The translations under genes were made by a program, and so were the position numbers. Shown here one piece after another: positions 54,350-64,000 of a stretch of 64,000 bases of DNA. Source of the DNA: Capitella teleta. Taxonomy: Eukaryota; Annelida; Polychaeta; Capitellidae. The notes beneath the pieces were generated by a model. That model made no database searches. It had not been told where the DNA came from and saw nothing but the letters and a program-made list of their open reading frames with translations. Within the stretch, counting starts at the first letter, position 1. Each line of letters begins with the position of its first letter. The stretch is taken from contig KB298688.1 of the NCBI GenBank assembly GCA_000328365.1, positions 678,370 through 742,369 on the forward strand. The letters are read 5' to 3'.

Positions 54350-57300
54350 TTTTGTATTCGCTGCAAAAATAAAATAAAAATTCACCACATAACAGTAAGT
54401 GAATAATGATCATGGTTTGACTTTTACATACAGCTATTTATGCTTTATTTCCAAAGGCTAAATTATGACTCGCCATCTGGGGGAACCATCCGAGATACAA
54501 TGAGAGCTAAGAAAACATGTGATTGTCTTGTGAGCGGAATTTTCCAGTTTATGGGTGTATTATATAATTCAAGACACTTAGTGCAGGAGCGATCGGAAAA
54601 ATGGCCGCCATTGACTAATGAGATCAACAGACTAGATCTTCTGCACGTTCTTCTGTAGCATTGCAATATAGATGATAGTGACATGATAATAACCATTTAT
54701 TACGCTTCACCTGACTAGACGATAGACCATATGCAGAATGCACAGCGCCCAGCATTTCATCATTTGCGAAGTCTTCGATACAATTAATGCATCCCTATTG
54801 CCGTAGAAGGGGGCAGGCTCTTAGCTAGGATTTTTTTACAGGGTATCCAACTTTTTAAAGGATCACAAAAGAGCGGGCAAAACAGTCAAGGGACAATGGC
54901 AGCATCAAGCGCGGTGACCACAATTTTCATAGAAAACACATTAGTATTGTTTATTAAGTGCATAATATGTCCACTTGTCAAATAAACAAGACACAAAATG
55001 ATGGATTGCGGATGGAGCATCTAGGAAGCCGAGGATGTTTTAGGTCAAGATCCTTGGTTTAATTGAGGCTTCATTTCTCCCATTATTTATACAAAACTTC
55101 ACTGGATCCCTAACATAAAATTTGTAAACTCAGAGCATTTGAAGAACTTTAGGTCAAGATCCTTGGCTTGAGGCTTCATTTCCCTCATCATATATTCAAA
55201 GCACAATAACAGATAACAATATACAACTAATTTCCCTATGCCATAAACGAAATATAGATCGCATTGATCAACAGATATTCTGATTTCTGAGTGAAGAGTC
55301 AATTAAAACCAGATAGCAGCAAATGGATAAAAGTTTAAAATGAATGCTCACACTTCATGTTGTCGAGGGATCAGCTAATTCTGTGAAATCAAAACTACTA
55401 CGAGTAGTGACTAAAACTGGGAAGACATGCTGTCGGCTAATCAGATCATCTGAAACATGATTGGCTAAGCTTGGCCGTAAGGCTCATTTAGAATACATTT
55501 AGGCCAATGAGAGTGGCGTCTCAGATTACAATTAAAAAATACTGAAATTGGATTGAATTATTTACAAAAGAAACAAAGTGTAAAGATGATAATTCAATCA
55601 AGGAGATGAACGCTCTTCGTGAATAACATCATTGAGGAGTTTCCAAATTCCCAATTCCTAGAAAATCCACCGCTATTTAAATGCAGTATTAACACACCGT
55701 TTGATGACTGATAATTAAGCGTGTTTGTTTGCTCTTACAAAGATTTATAAAAAGTTATTGAACATACGACGACCAGATAAGAATTCCAGAGTTTTTAAAA
55801 GTCATGTTATTCAACCTACAATAAAACAAAACCCATCCACTGCAGCAAAATCGAAGCATCATTTTATAGAATTAGAGGCGTCCTATTGAAAAAAAAGAGA
55901 TGTCCCGAAACTGAGATGGGGCGTCCCTAGGACGCATGGCTAGCTGATAGCCTGGATGTGGGTTACGTACCACTGCATGGTCACCATCTTACTCTTAATT
56001 AGTCTTCAAATCAGTCTTACTTTAACTGTATGACAAATTATAATTACTATTCAGTAAGCCCAGATAAATTGGGCAAGGTCTGTACATGATCATACAAGTA
56101 TACTTCTCATCATCCCATGACATCTGCATGGCATGGGAGGTATTCGTAGCATGTCACATACAATCCATTCTATTGCTGCCATATATGATATAGCGCAGCA
56201 TTCTGTAGCTATAATCTGTGGGGATCCTAATAGAAATAGGAGTCTGGGAACAAGATCAGCAGCCATGATGCTATTGGCCTATTGTTAGCACAGATAAATC
56301 GGGCGAGGTCTAGCTGGAACCCATGGGTCTCGCATGCATATGTCAGCTAGACTATATTGGTAGCTGCCATCCGGTACAACAGCGAGACGATGGGTGTCCA
56401 GAGTCCAGACCCAACCTCAACCTAGTCTTGTTCCAAGACTCTATATGGATCATCATCCCCCACAGATTATGGCTACAGAAAAGGCAGCTAACCTCAACAG
56501 TCAACCGTGCTATGCTACTAGCTATTGGTTACAACTCGTGGCTAGTGGACAGTGAGTGGTTACAAACTCAAATGAGCAATCATAATGATCAAATTAATCA
56601 TTAAGTAGTAGTCTAATACAACAATCTGTATTTATTTAAGGATTAATTCAACTGATATGTTCAATATGTTGAACCATCACACGTAAATCTAGTTCATAAA
56701 ACAAAATGAGCAGTTTTACAAAACTTTCAACCGTGGAGTACTTTTACTTTTTACAAATAACATTATATTTCTCTATGAATCTGCAATGAATACAAATAGA
56801 TGATACGCATGCATATAATAAATAATGTAAGGATTAACTAGGCTAATACGTTCGGGCTGTACTCCCTATGGCTGTATGTAATATGAAAATCTCTTGGGGT
56901 GCCTTTGGACGACAAGATCGAGTATAAGGCGTGCACTATATAGTTCCAAAATAATAAGATCTAACCGGCCACCATCCTGAATCATCGGTTACATAACGGT
57001 CTCGTTGGCTCCGTGGACAAAATTTCAAAATGGCCATGGCTCCGGATCTAGCTAGCATAATGCATAACGATTATTGCATCAATGGGTGAGAAATACACCT
57101 GTATGAATAATCGTCCAAGCATTTCAGCTCGGATACCGCCAGGTTTGGGCTTGCACCGACCCCGGGTTTCAGTCTCTCCAATAGGTCTTTGGCCTTCCAC
57201 GGAGTATCCACAAAACATGAAACATGTATTTCGAATTAAATGTGTCGCATAAAAATGCTTTACTTAAATTGTAGACCTGATTGAAGTTCTAGTAATTAGG

Positions 57301-58419
57301 GACATTCAAATTAAGTAATTATGAATCAAGTAAATGCTGTTGTATTATTTGTATTATTTGTGTTGTGCCTCATCTGGAGTGAAATCACCGGCATCCCTTG
57401 CCATGGTGCTCTAAGATGTAAAATTTATAGGAATTCGGAATTATGCGCATGAAAAATACAATAATAAACTAAATATAGTAAAATCGACGGTGAAAACAGT
57501 ACTAGAAAATCCTAATCACTTTAAATGAAATGAAATAGCTAGTCGATCTATAAATAGCGCATCAATGGATTCCATGTGTAAGCCTGTTTGATTATACATC
57601 GTATGTGTATATAATATGAAGTCGTATAAATCATGTCAAGTACGAATTAAATCATAAAATAATTAAAAACAAGAGGCATCTGCTTCGGTCATCTAATTTT
57701 CGGACTCAAAAATTGTCGCGTGACGGATCGAGACATAACCCCCTAATGGGGACCAACCTATTTACGCCACTGTGCCCTTCACTCAGCAGTTGGGAGAGTT
57801 GTGTGAACACTCCCCACAAACGATTTTTTTGAGGAAATTTAGGCGTTCAATTGACTGCGACCCGTCTGTACCTAAAGATACGGCAGTCAAGTGGAAATGT
57901 CCTTTCGTTTTTGACACCTTCCAATTAAGGCTTCCATTGTGTGCGATGACTGCAGAAAGCAGGAAAATTTCCTCTGGAGTCGTGACTGGCTAATTTTAAA
58001 CTTAAGTATTTTCCACACTGAAAAATCGATTATGATTTTTTTTCCTGGCCCATCAACTGCAGTGCATGCTATACTGTTTATTCTCAAGCCTCTTAAAGCC
58101 CTTGTTATTACGAATACTCAAGTATTGGGTATGCTTACCTGTACTTAACATAAAGACAAATCTGGATGCGGGAATCGAGGGATATCTTAAAGGTTTCATG
58201 GTATTGCAATTGAAGGTATTGAACCACAATTTAATATGAATGTTTGTTAATTTAGCACTTGGGTTCAAAGCTAATTAATGTTCACTGTTGAATGAGATTA
58301 TCATTTTAATTATAGATAACATCTGGGTCGATTGATTTGGGAATGCCCCTAACTCAATCGCTAAGAGGTCTGACCAAATAAATCAACGATGCAGGAAGTA
58401 TTAATGAAGGATTTGTGGT
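54350..58419. other. Gene-poor region with local repeats
   Basis: No supported gene. A short tandem duplication, TTTAGGTCAAGATCCTTGG, occurs at about 55038 and 55150. A direct repeat, AGATAAATTGGGCAAGGTCT/AGATAAATCGGGCGAGGTCT, occurs at 56062 and 56292. Around 56942-57010 is a diverged copy of the block that flanks the tRNA-Gln genes at 60-61 kb (CATCCTGAATCATCGGTTAC). Confidence 0.5.
56203..56477. repeat. Imperfect inverted repeat
   Basis: The arm at 56203-56259 (CTGTAGCTATAATCTGTGGG ... GGGAACAAGATCAG) pairs imperfectly with the reverse complement of 56422-56477 (CTGTAGCCATAATCTGTGGG ... GGAACAAGACTAG). The arms are about 55 bp with indels. It may be a decayed foldback element. Confidence 0.55.
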
Positions 58420-58427
58420 TATAAAAG
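58420..58427 (+). promoter_or_regulatory. TATA box of the IL-17-like gene
   Basis: TATAAAAG stands 43 bp before the ATG at 58471. With initiation about 30 bp downstream, the 5' UTR would be very short. TATA-driven promoters suit inducible cytokine genes. Confidence 0.6.
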
Positions 58428-58470
58428 GGCAAGTGAATTATCTGTTCTTATCTATTCAACACTCGGCGCC

Positions 58471-59201
58471 ATGGCTCTGTGCGAATGCATTCTGCTGTTC
58501 TGGACTCTGCTTGCAGTATCTGTTAACGCTTGTAACGACACACCAGAACAAGACCTGAAGTTCCAGTGGATGAGGAGTCTGGAGAACACTTGCCAACACT
58601 CGTCTTTCTTGATGGCGAAACCATTCCTTGAGGTACGTGCTTCTGCTCAGATTGCACTTCTCCGTAATCGCATTCATTTCAATTTTCAATTTTGTACAAA
58701 CCAAATCATTCATGATTCATTTTTAATTTTTATTTTTGCTTCTCCTTACAGCTGAGTCAGAATCGATCGGATATCTACACCGGACGCCAGTTCCAGTGTC
58801 CAGAATTCACCGGATGCACTCCTCCTGGTCATGATGGATCATGCACGTCCTGTGTGCCAGCAGTCCAGGTCGAAACCATGGATGGACTGCCTTCCTTGGA
58901 TGCCAAGGATGACCTCCGACTGAGATCCATGTGTCCCTGGACGTACATTGAAACGAAGAACGCCAAGATGCGCTATCCCCCTTTGCTGGTTGAAGCCGCC
59001 TGCCTGTGCAGACCATCTGGAGCCTGCCCCTGTGGGCCACGTGGCTCTGTTGATAGTTCATGCGAAGCGGTCGATGTCCCTGTTCCCATTCTAGTCAGGA
59101 CCACTGAAGTAGACTTTGAAGGACGATGCGTCTACAAACCACAGATGTACAGACTCAAGGTCGGCTGCACGTGCGCCATGAAGCCAGTTACCCATGTGTG
59201 A
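58471..59201 (+). CDS. IL-17-like cystine-knot cytokine
   Basis: Two exons (58471-58632 and 58752-59201, phase-0 intron of 119 bp) encode 203 aa. Residues 1-20 (MALCECILLFWTLLAVSVNA) are a signal peptide. The second exon carries the IL-17 core: DLRLRSMCPWTYIE, then MRYPPLLVEAACLC, a cysteine-rich insert (CRPSGACPCGPRG), VDVPVPILVRTTE, and LKVGCTCAMKPV. S-x-C-P-W-x-Y, R-Y-P-x-x-x-x-E-A-x-C-L-C and V-G-C-T-C are the family hallmarks, with spacing as in IL-17A-F. Secreted IL-17s act as dimers on IL-17 receptors in epithelial immunity. The N-terminal half of the mature protein (TPEQDLKFQWMRSLENTC) shows no domain. A TATA box precedes the gene. Family assignment is firm; orthology to a particular vertebrate member is not. 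Confidence 0.93.
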
Positions 59202-60070
59202 AGCCCAGCGTGCACGGACTGAACCGGTGGATGTGCCGTCGTCTGATTGTAATGCCAGTTGTCCGTTAATTGTTCAGCGTTTATCTCTCAAAGAATCTCA
59301 TGCTTCTTCTATAGTTCAGATTCAAATTGTTCAGCATTTTTTTCATAATATAAGTCATTACCAAAGGATTATTCATTTCATTGTTATTCCACCCTTTTTC
59401 TCCTTTCTTGTGATAAAAAATTATTCCTCGAATACAAAGTGCAATGCAAACACCTAATCAGTATCGATATGCGTGTTGTAGTTGTACTATAGTATACCAC
59501 TCATAGTTAACGCGGTAAGTCATGAGCGAATAATCAAGGGCCTCTTGAACAAAGGTTCCCACCACAGAAGCCTCTGCGCGATATGGTTTGTATTTATGCA
59601 CCTAATTATTCAGTTGCAACCAAAAAACTTGGAGATAAGACAAACGATAAGAGAAGACGGTTTGGTTTTATAATCTATAGTCACTGATTGGAGCTATTCT
59701 AGCTGTCGGGGAACACCATGAGTCCGTTGAGACTGTGTGGTTTTCACTGTGGAGGACACTAAGGATCACAAGTTCAGAGTTACAATAAAGAACTTGCATT
59801 GAAACTACTAATATAAGAAGACCAACTGCCTATCTGCCAATTGTGGTGCACTCACGCAGCGATGAAATGTTTTGGAAAGACTGAAGCACTATTATATTAT
59901 TACCGCTTTTATAGAAGGTGGTTTTCAAATGGCTATGGATTCTTTGATAATAAATATATCCTAATATTCAGCTTTTGGACATTTCTTTTCCACCAGTCCC
60001 TCATAATACAGCCCTTAACATGTATTGTTACATTACTGCATGAGGTTTACTTTGACTACAGTACGATACA
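59202..60070. other. Intergenic region between IL-17-like gene and tRNA cluster
   Basis: I see no gene. Only short AT-rich open frames without splice or start context are present. A possible polyadenylation signal, AATATAAGT-type, follows the IL-17-like stop within 160 bp. Confidence 0.45.
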
Positions 60071-60115
60071 CGCAGGATTCAGAGTCCTGAGTGCTAACCG
60101 TTAAACCATAGAACC
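60071..60115 (-). pseudogene. Truncated tRNA-Gln (5' two-thirds only)
   Basis: The segment matches the acceptor 5' strand, D arm and anticodon arm (CTCTGAA loop) of the intact tRNA-Gln(CTG), with one change in the D loop. The T arm and 3' acceptor strand are absent; sequence beyond 60071 is unrelated. It cannot form a tRNA. Confidence 0.9.
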
Positions 60116-60119
60116 TTTG

Positions 60120-60251
60120 TTATGCGACCACAGTCATAGTTAAGGTAGTGTTGTATAGTTCAATGCTCCAGTAGTAATTAGTGTGTTAAATTAATCTAGT
60201 CCCAGAAGATGTAACCGACAATCATCCTGAATCAACTATTACATAACGGTT
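60120..60251. repeat. Repeat block flanking the tRNA-Gln fragment (copy 1)
   Basis: About 130 bp (CCACAGTCATAGTTAAGGTA ... CAATCATCCTGAATCAACTA) is nearly identical to 61139-61266. Both copies lie on the same side of a minus-strand tRNA-Gln (fragment or gene), so the tRNA plus flank was duplicated locally. Confidence 0.9.
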
Positions 60252-60538
60252 TCATTGGCTATCTGGGCGACATTTAGAAATGGTCAATGCTCTGACTGTA
60301 GAACATTCAGCAGAACGAGTCTTGCATCGATCCAGCACGGAGTATAGTTTTCCCACTCTGTATATTTACGGCCTGTAGACTACAGATTGAAATTGTGAGA
60401 AATGAAAAAACACCCAAGAAAGTCAGCATCTTCTTTATCTACTCTTCTCAAGCGAGAACTCGATCCGTTTAACTGTATATACCCCCTTTCTGTAATACAA
60501 GTCTTAACTTGCAATCAGTTTTGGTTATTAATTAAGGA

Positions 60539-60610
60539 GGTTCTATGGTGTAACGGTTAGCACTCAGGACTTTGAATCCTGCGATCCGAGTTCGAATCTC
60601 GGTAGAACCT
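60539..60610 (+). tRNA. tRNA-Gln (anticodon TTG)
   Basis: A complete 72-nt cloverleaf identical to the CTG genes except for the anticodon loop CTTTGAA (anticodon TTG). A box GTGTAACGGTTAGCAC and B box GAGTTCGAATCTC are intact. It is followed by a short T run (GATTTTTAAG), suitable as a pol III terminator. Confidence 0.97.
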
Positions 60611-60966
60611 GATTTTTAAGTATCACAAGTTCTGGATCCCTAAGCTTGTACTGATATTCAGATGAACAATAGAGGAATGTTTGTATCCTTACATTCACAT
60701 GAACAATAGAGAAATATAGATATCAAAGCAGCTGTGCCACCATTTGCTGGTACTTTTAAGTCAATGTATCTGGGAAATTTCATGACATCAACTTCACACA
60801 GTACACCACCCTGGATACAAGCATGTGAGCCAACAAGATTAAAAGTAGCTTAATTATCTGAAATATTGTGAATTTTATATAACATTTATATACATTATTT
60901 CTTTATACTCACACACGCAGTCAAATTTAGTGTTTGTCATCAGAAAAAAATAAGACTAAAATGCTA

Positions 60967-61038
60967 AGGTTCTACCGAGATTCGAACTCGGATCGCAGGA
61001 TTCAGAGTCCTGAGTGCTAACCGTTACACCATAGAACC
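60967..61038 (-). tRNA. tRNA-Gln (anticodon CTG)
   Basis: A complete 72-nt cloverleaf on the minus strand, identical in the mature part to the gene at 36145-36216. Downstream on the minus strand, the TTAGCATTTTAGTCTTATTTTTT context (60940-60966) gives a pol III T-run terminator. Confidence 0.97.
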
Positions 61039-61138
61039 TTTGTTAGAACAAAAATGATTACGTTGGCCTGCAGCAATCTAGCTGGAGGTATTGTGCTTCG
61101 TGTACCACCTATATATGTCTCTTTAGTCTCGCTACATA

Positions 61139-61266
61139 TATGCGGCCACAGTCATAGTTAAGGTAGTGTTGTATAGTTCAATGCTCCAGTAGTAATTAGT
61201 GTGTTAAATTAATATAGTCCCAGAAGATGTAACCGACAATCATCCTGAATCAACTGTTACATAACA
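61139..61266. repeat. Repeat block flanking tRNA-Gln(CTG) (copy 2)
   Basis: Second copy of the block at 60120-60251, with only a few substitutions. It lies 100 bp beyond the intact tRNA-Gln at 60967-61038. Confidence 0.9.
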
Positions 61267-61661
61267 GAGAGGAGACACGTGATGAGTCGTTCGTTCTCAA
61301 CCAACAACGTTTCTGTTCAGCTCTTACATTTCCCATTTTCTTCGGACATACTGCTCATACAGGATTCCATCTGGTACTCCTGTACTCGTGAAGTTCTTGT
61401 GATTACGCTGAAGTGGCATTTATGCTTTATCTTTCTACGGATTTCTCTAAATCAGGGAATATTCCTACTCCTGCTATCATCAGAAGTCGGTATCGGTGAG
61501 TTGATTACCTCAATGTAGATATTCATTCGTCTGACGGATCACCAACCCACCTTCCCTCGTGTGGTTATCTGAGAAGCGTGGTTTTTGTGCGTGGTTGTTC
61601 TGCTCATGCAGCTGCACCTTGATCGTGATCATTTTGTCACGCTCCAGAGCATTCAAGTACA

Positions 61662-62036
61662 GTGAAGCCAACCCGAGACAACCATGGCATTACGCCACCT
61701 AAAGGAATGTCAAAGTCAGAATTGGAGAAGACCAAGAAAGACGACCTCGTCAAAATGATGCTGGATGTGAAGACGACACTATCCTCGACCCCAGCAACAC
61801 ATGGTTCCACATCCGATTCCACTACAATTAACAATGACGCACTGTTGCTTCTGCTGAAGCCTCTGCTGACTGAATGCATTGTGGAGTTGCGCGCAGAGAT
61901 TCCACAGCTGCAAACACAGGTCCTGACACTGCAGGACAAACTGGATGCCCCGCAGAGTATTCCCCCCCTGTCCTCAATGCCAAGGCACACGACCCTTCCG
62001 CTTTACCCCCTTCCTTTGATGATGTCGTGAACAAGG
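61662..62036 (+). mobile_element. LINE ORF1-like fragment
   Basis: An open frame contains MSKSELEKTKKDDLVKMMLD, a Ser/Thr linker and a short coiled coil (ELRAEIPQLQTQVLTLQDKL), as in the ORF1 N-terminus of CR1/L2-type LINEs. Near 61965 the frame shifts to one reading ALPPSFDDVVNKE. The sequence is then cut by a MITE. The ORF2 fragment at 63390-64000 in the same orientation is probably the same element. Confidence 0.6.
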
Positions 62037-62675
62037 AATATCATCGCTAACGATTTCGCGGGAGATATATTTCTAATTAGGTGTGACGTCAGAGGCTGTC
62101 ATGAAACACCGAGTTCCCCATCTTTTACAATGGGCCTCGTCATATCAGCATGTCCTGCGACTAAACCCCTGAATATTTTTTTTTTCTTTTCGGAAATAGA
62201 TAGAATAATCATTTTGCCACCAGACAGGCGCAAAAAAAAAAAAAAAAATTTTCTTCATTTATCTTATTTTAACAAGCCATTTTCTAGGACACCTACCATG
62301 GTTTCTCATCCTGAAACAGTAAAAAGGTCAGCCAGAGTGCACCACGCATGCGCAATACTGACGCTTTCGTTTCGTAAACAACAAAGATGTCCTTTTATGG
62401 CGAAGATGGCCTGCTCTGATTGGCTGAAATCGATAGCTTCACGAGGGCAACGGGACCAATCACGGCAAGCCCTCAGCTGACGTTTGCCTCCTATACTTTG
62501 CAATGGAAGCCATTCTTCCATAAGCGCAATGCTAACCCCGATATTCGGAATGCATTGATGTTTAACGGCACATCAACACTAGTGAGTGTTATACGGTGCC
62601 AATTTTGGCACGGAATGCTATCAATTGGTGCTATGAGTCAATAGATCATTACTTAAAATTCAGTTCCCCATCCCT
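62037..62675. mobile_element. MITE copy 1, truncated at its left end
   Basis: Reverse-orientation copy of the element at 33231-33934. The right terminus AGTTCCCCATCCCT is intact. The left about 70-100 bp are missing, and the junction with the LINE shares the short homology ACAAGGAATATC with the intact element. Confidence 0.85.
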
Positions 62676-62680
62676 TTTAA

Positions 62681-63377
62681 AGGGAGGGAGAACTGGTTAA
62701 AAATGGACTTTGAGTCGTTATTTGATCCACCAAAAATGATTCCTATGCCTGGCCCACACAAAGAATATCATCGCTAACGATTTCGCGGGAGATATATTGC
62801 TAATTAGGCGTGACGTCAGGAGCTGTGATGAAACACCGAGTTCCCCATCTTTTACAATGGGCCTCGTCATATCAGCGTGTCCTGCGACTAAACCCCTGGA
62901 TATTTTTTATTTTATTTTCCGAAATAAATAGAATAATCATTTTGCCACCAGTCATTCGCGAAAAAAAAAAAAAATTTCGCTATTTTTCTTATTTTAACAA
63001 GCGATTTTCTAGGACACCTACCATGTTTCTCATCCTGAAACAGTAAAAAGGTCAGCCAGAGTACACCACGCATGCGCTTTCGTTTCGTAAACAACAAAGA
63101 TGTCCTTTTATGGCGAAGATGCTCTGCTCTGATTAATTGGCTGAAATCGATAGCTTCACGAGGGGGACGGGACCAATCACGGCAAGCCTTCAGCTGACGT
63201 TTGCCTCCTATACTTCGTAATGGAAGCCATTCTTCCATAGGCCCAATGCTAACCCCGATATTCGGAATGCATTATTTCCTTACGCTTGCATCCAGGCATG
63301 GTGTTTTTGGCACGGAATGCTATCAATTGGTGCTATGGGTCAATAGAACATCACTTAAAATTCAGTTCCCCATCCCT
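62681..63377. mobile_element. MITE copy 2, complete (697 bp)
   Basis: It begins AGGGAGGGAGAACTGG directly after TTAA (62677-62680) and ends AGTTCCCCATCCCT at 63377, followed by GTAA. Same orientation as copy 1, so the two are head-to-tail and share one TTAA. It has no transposase frame. Confidence 0.87.
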
Positions 63378-63389
63378 GTAATATAATAT

Positions 63390-64000
63390 TACAAGAAAAC
63401 AGATTTTGTCAAGTTGTCTCTGTTGCTCAATGAATCTTCTCTCTTTGATGTGATAACAAACTGTAATTGTATTGACGACATGTGGAGTAAATTTAAGAAC
63501 ATTGTACTCTCTAAGGTCAACCTCTGTGCTCCCAAAGTTGTAATTAAGGACACCCATGATGCCCCGTGGATTGATGCTGAAGCGCGGAACATGATTAACA
63601 AGAAAAAGACAGCATGGCGCAAAGCCAAGCGCATCAACTCTGACCAATCATGGATTCCCTTCAGATCAATTCGGAATCAAACCAAGTTCCTTATCAAAAC
63701 AACGCGAGACACCTTTATATCCTCCCTTGAATATATTTGCATATCCAACCCCAAGAGATTTTGGTCATTATATAATTAATTCTTTCATCAGTGATGCCAC
63801 AGCCCCACGTGACCAATCCACTATGTTCAACTGCTATTTTGGGTCTGTCTTTAACCACTATTTAACCACCGGGCACCCCCTTCCTGATAATGTCGATTGC
63901 CCCCAAATAGCTGACCCGTGTTCCTCAGTCAGTCAAGTAGAACAGTGTTTACATGATCTCGATGTGAAGCGTGCATATGCTCCAAATAGCATTCCTCTTG
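63390..64000 (+). mobile_element. LINE ORF2 fragment (linker and start of reverse transcriptase)
   Basis: The frame reads APWIDAEARNMINKKKTAWR, then FRSIRNQTKFLIKTTRDTFI and NPKRFW, the segment between the endonuclease and RT domains of Jockey/CR1/L2-type LINEs. A frameshift near 63775 is followed by a frame containing CYFGSVFNHYL and ending in HDLDVKRAYAPNSIPL, matching the RT entry motif (usually L-x-x-x-K-A-x-G-P-D-G-I-P). The element runs off the window. The endonuclease part is absent, at or near the MITE insertions. Confidence 0.8.

Overview
This is an animal (metazoan) nuclear genome window. Most genes are multi-exon with GT-AG introns of about 50-400 bp. The gene set is typical of invertebrate animals: kinesin-2 KIF3A, a TMEM16/anoctamin, a transgelin-like calponin-homology protein, an IL-17-like cytokine, a QTMAN/GTDC1 glycosyltransferase, an adhesion-GPCR exon and eukaryotic tRNA-Gln genes. 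The base composition is AT-rich. A SINE, MITEs and a LINE fragment are scattered through it, and there is one 69-bp assembly gap inside KIF3A. A tunicate-like or other compact invertebrate genome fits, but the species cannot be fixed from the sequence.

Layout. 0-8.2 kb: isolated exons (adhesion GPCR C-terminus, ShKT-domain exon) and a two-exon secreted protein of unknown family. 8.2-13.7 kb: mostly non-coding, with one complete tRNA-derived SINE. 13.7-14.9 kb: a two-exon anhydro-N-acetylmuramic acid kinase (AnmK), a family best known from bacteria. 16-22.4 kb (minus): a transgelin-like gene with two alternative first exons and a MITE in its last intron. 23.6-32.6 kb (minus): a large anoctamin gene. 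33.2-33.9 kb: a MITE with TTAA target duplications. 35.6-38.2 kb (plus): a coiled-coil protein with an antisense tRNA-Gln in its first intron. 39.0-47.9 kb (minus): KIF3A, with a single-exon SxIP-motif protein and a possible small gene nested in its 4.7-kb intron. 51.3-54.3 kb: a convergent pair, a disordered protein (plus) and QTMAN (minus), with stop codons about 37 bp apart. 58.5-59.2 kb: an IL-17-like cytokine with a TATA box. 60-61 kb: a tRNA-Gln cluster. 61.3-64 kb: a LINE interrupted by two abutting MITE copies.

The most striking signal is alternative-exon architecture. KIF3A carries two adjacent 140-nt homologous exons, each encoding switch I through the start of switch II of the motor. 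Their phases make joint inclusion a frameshift. The neighbouring anoctamin carries two further pairs of equal-length homologous exons (93/93 nt and 81/81 nt) covering the TM2-TM3 loop/TM3 start and TM10. The transgelin-like gene next to it has two phase-compatible first exons. The window therefore holds three candidate mutually exclusive exon cassettes in two genes, none flagged by any repeat or pseudogene signal. Exon structures were read by eye from splice sites, reading phase and family similarity remembered from known proteins. No database search or transcript evidence was available.
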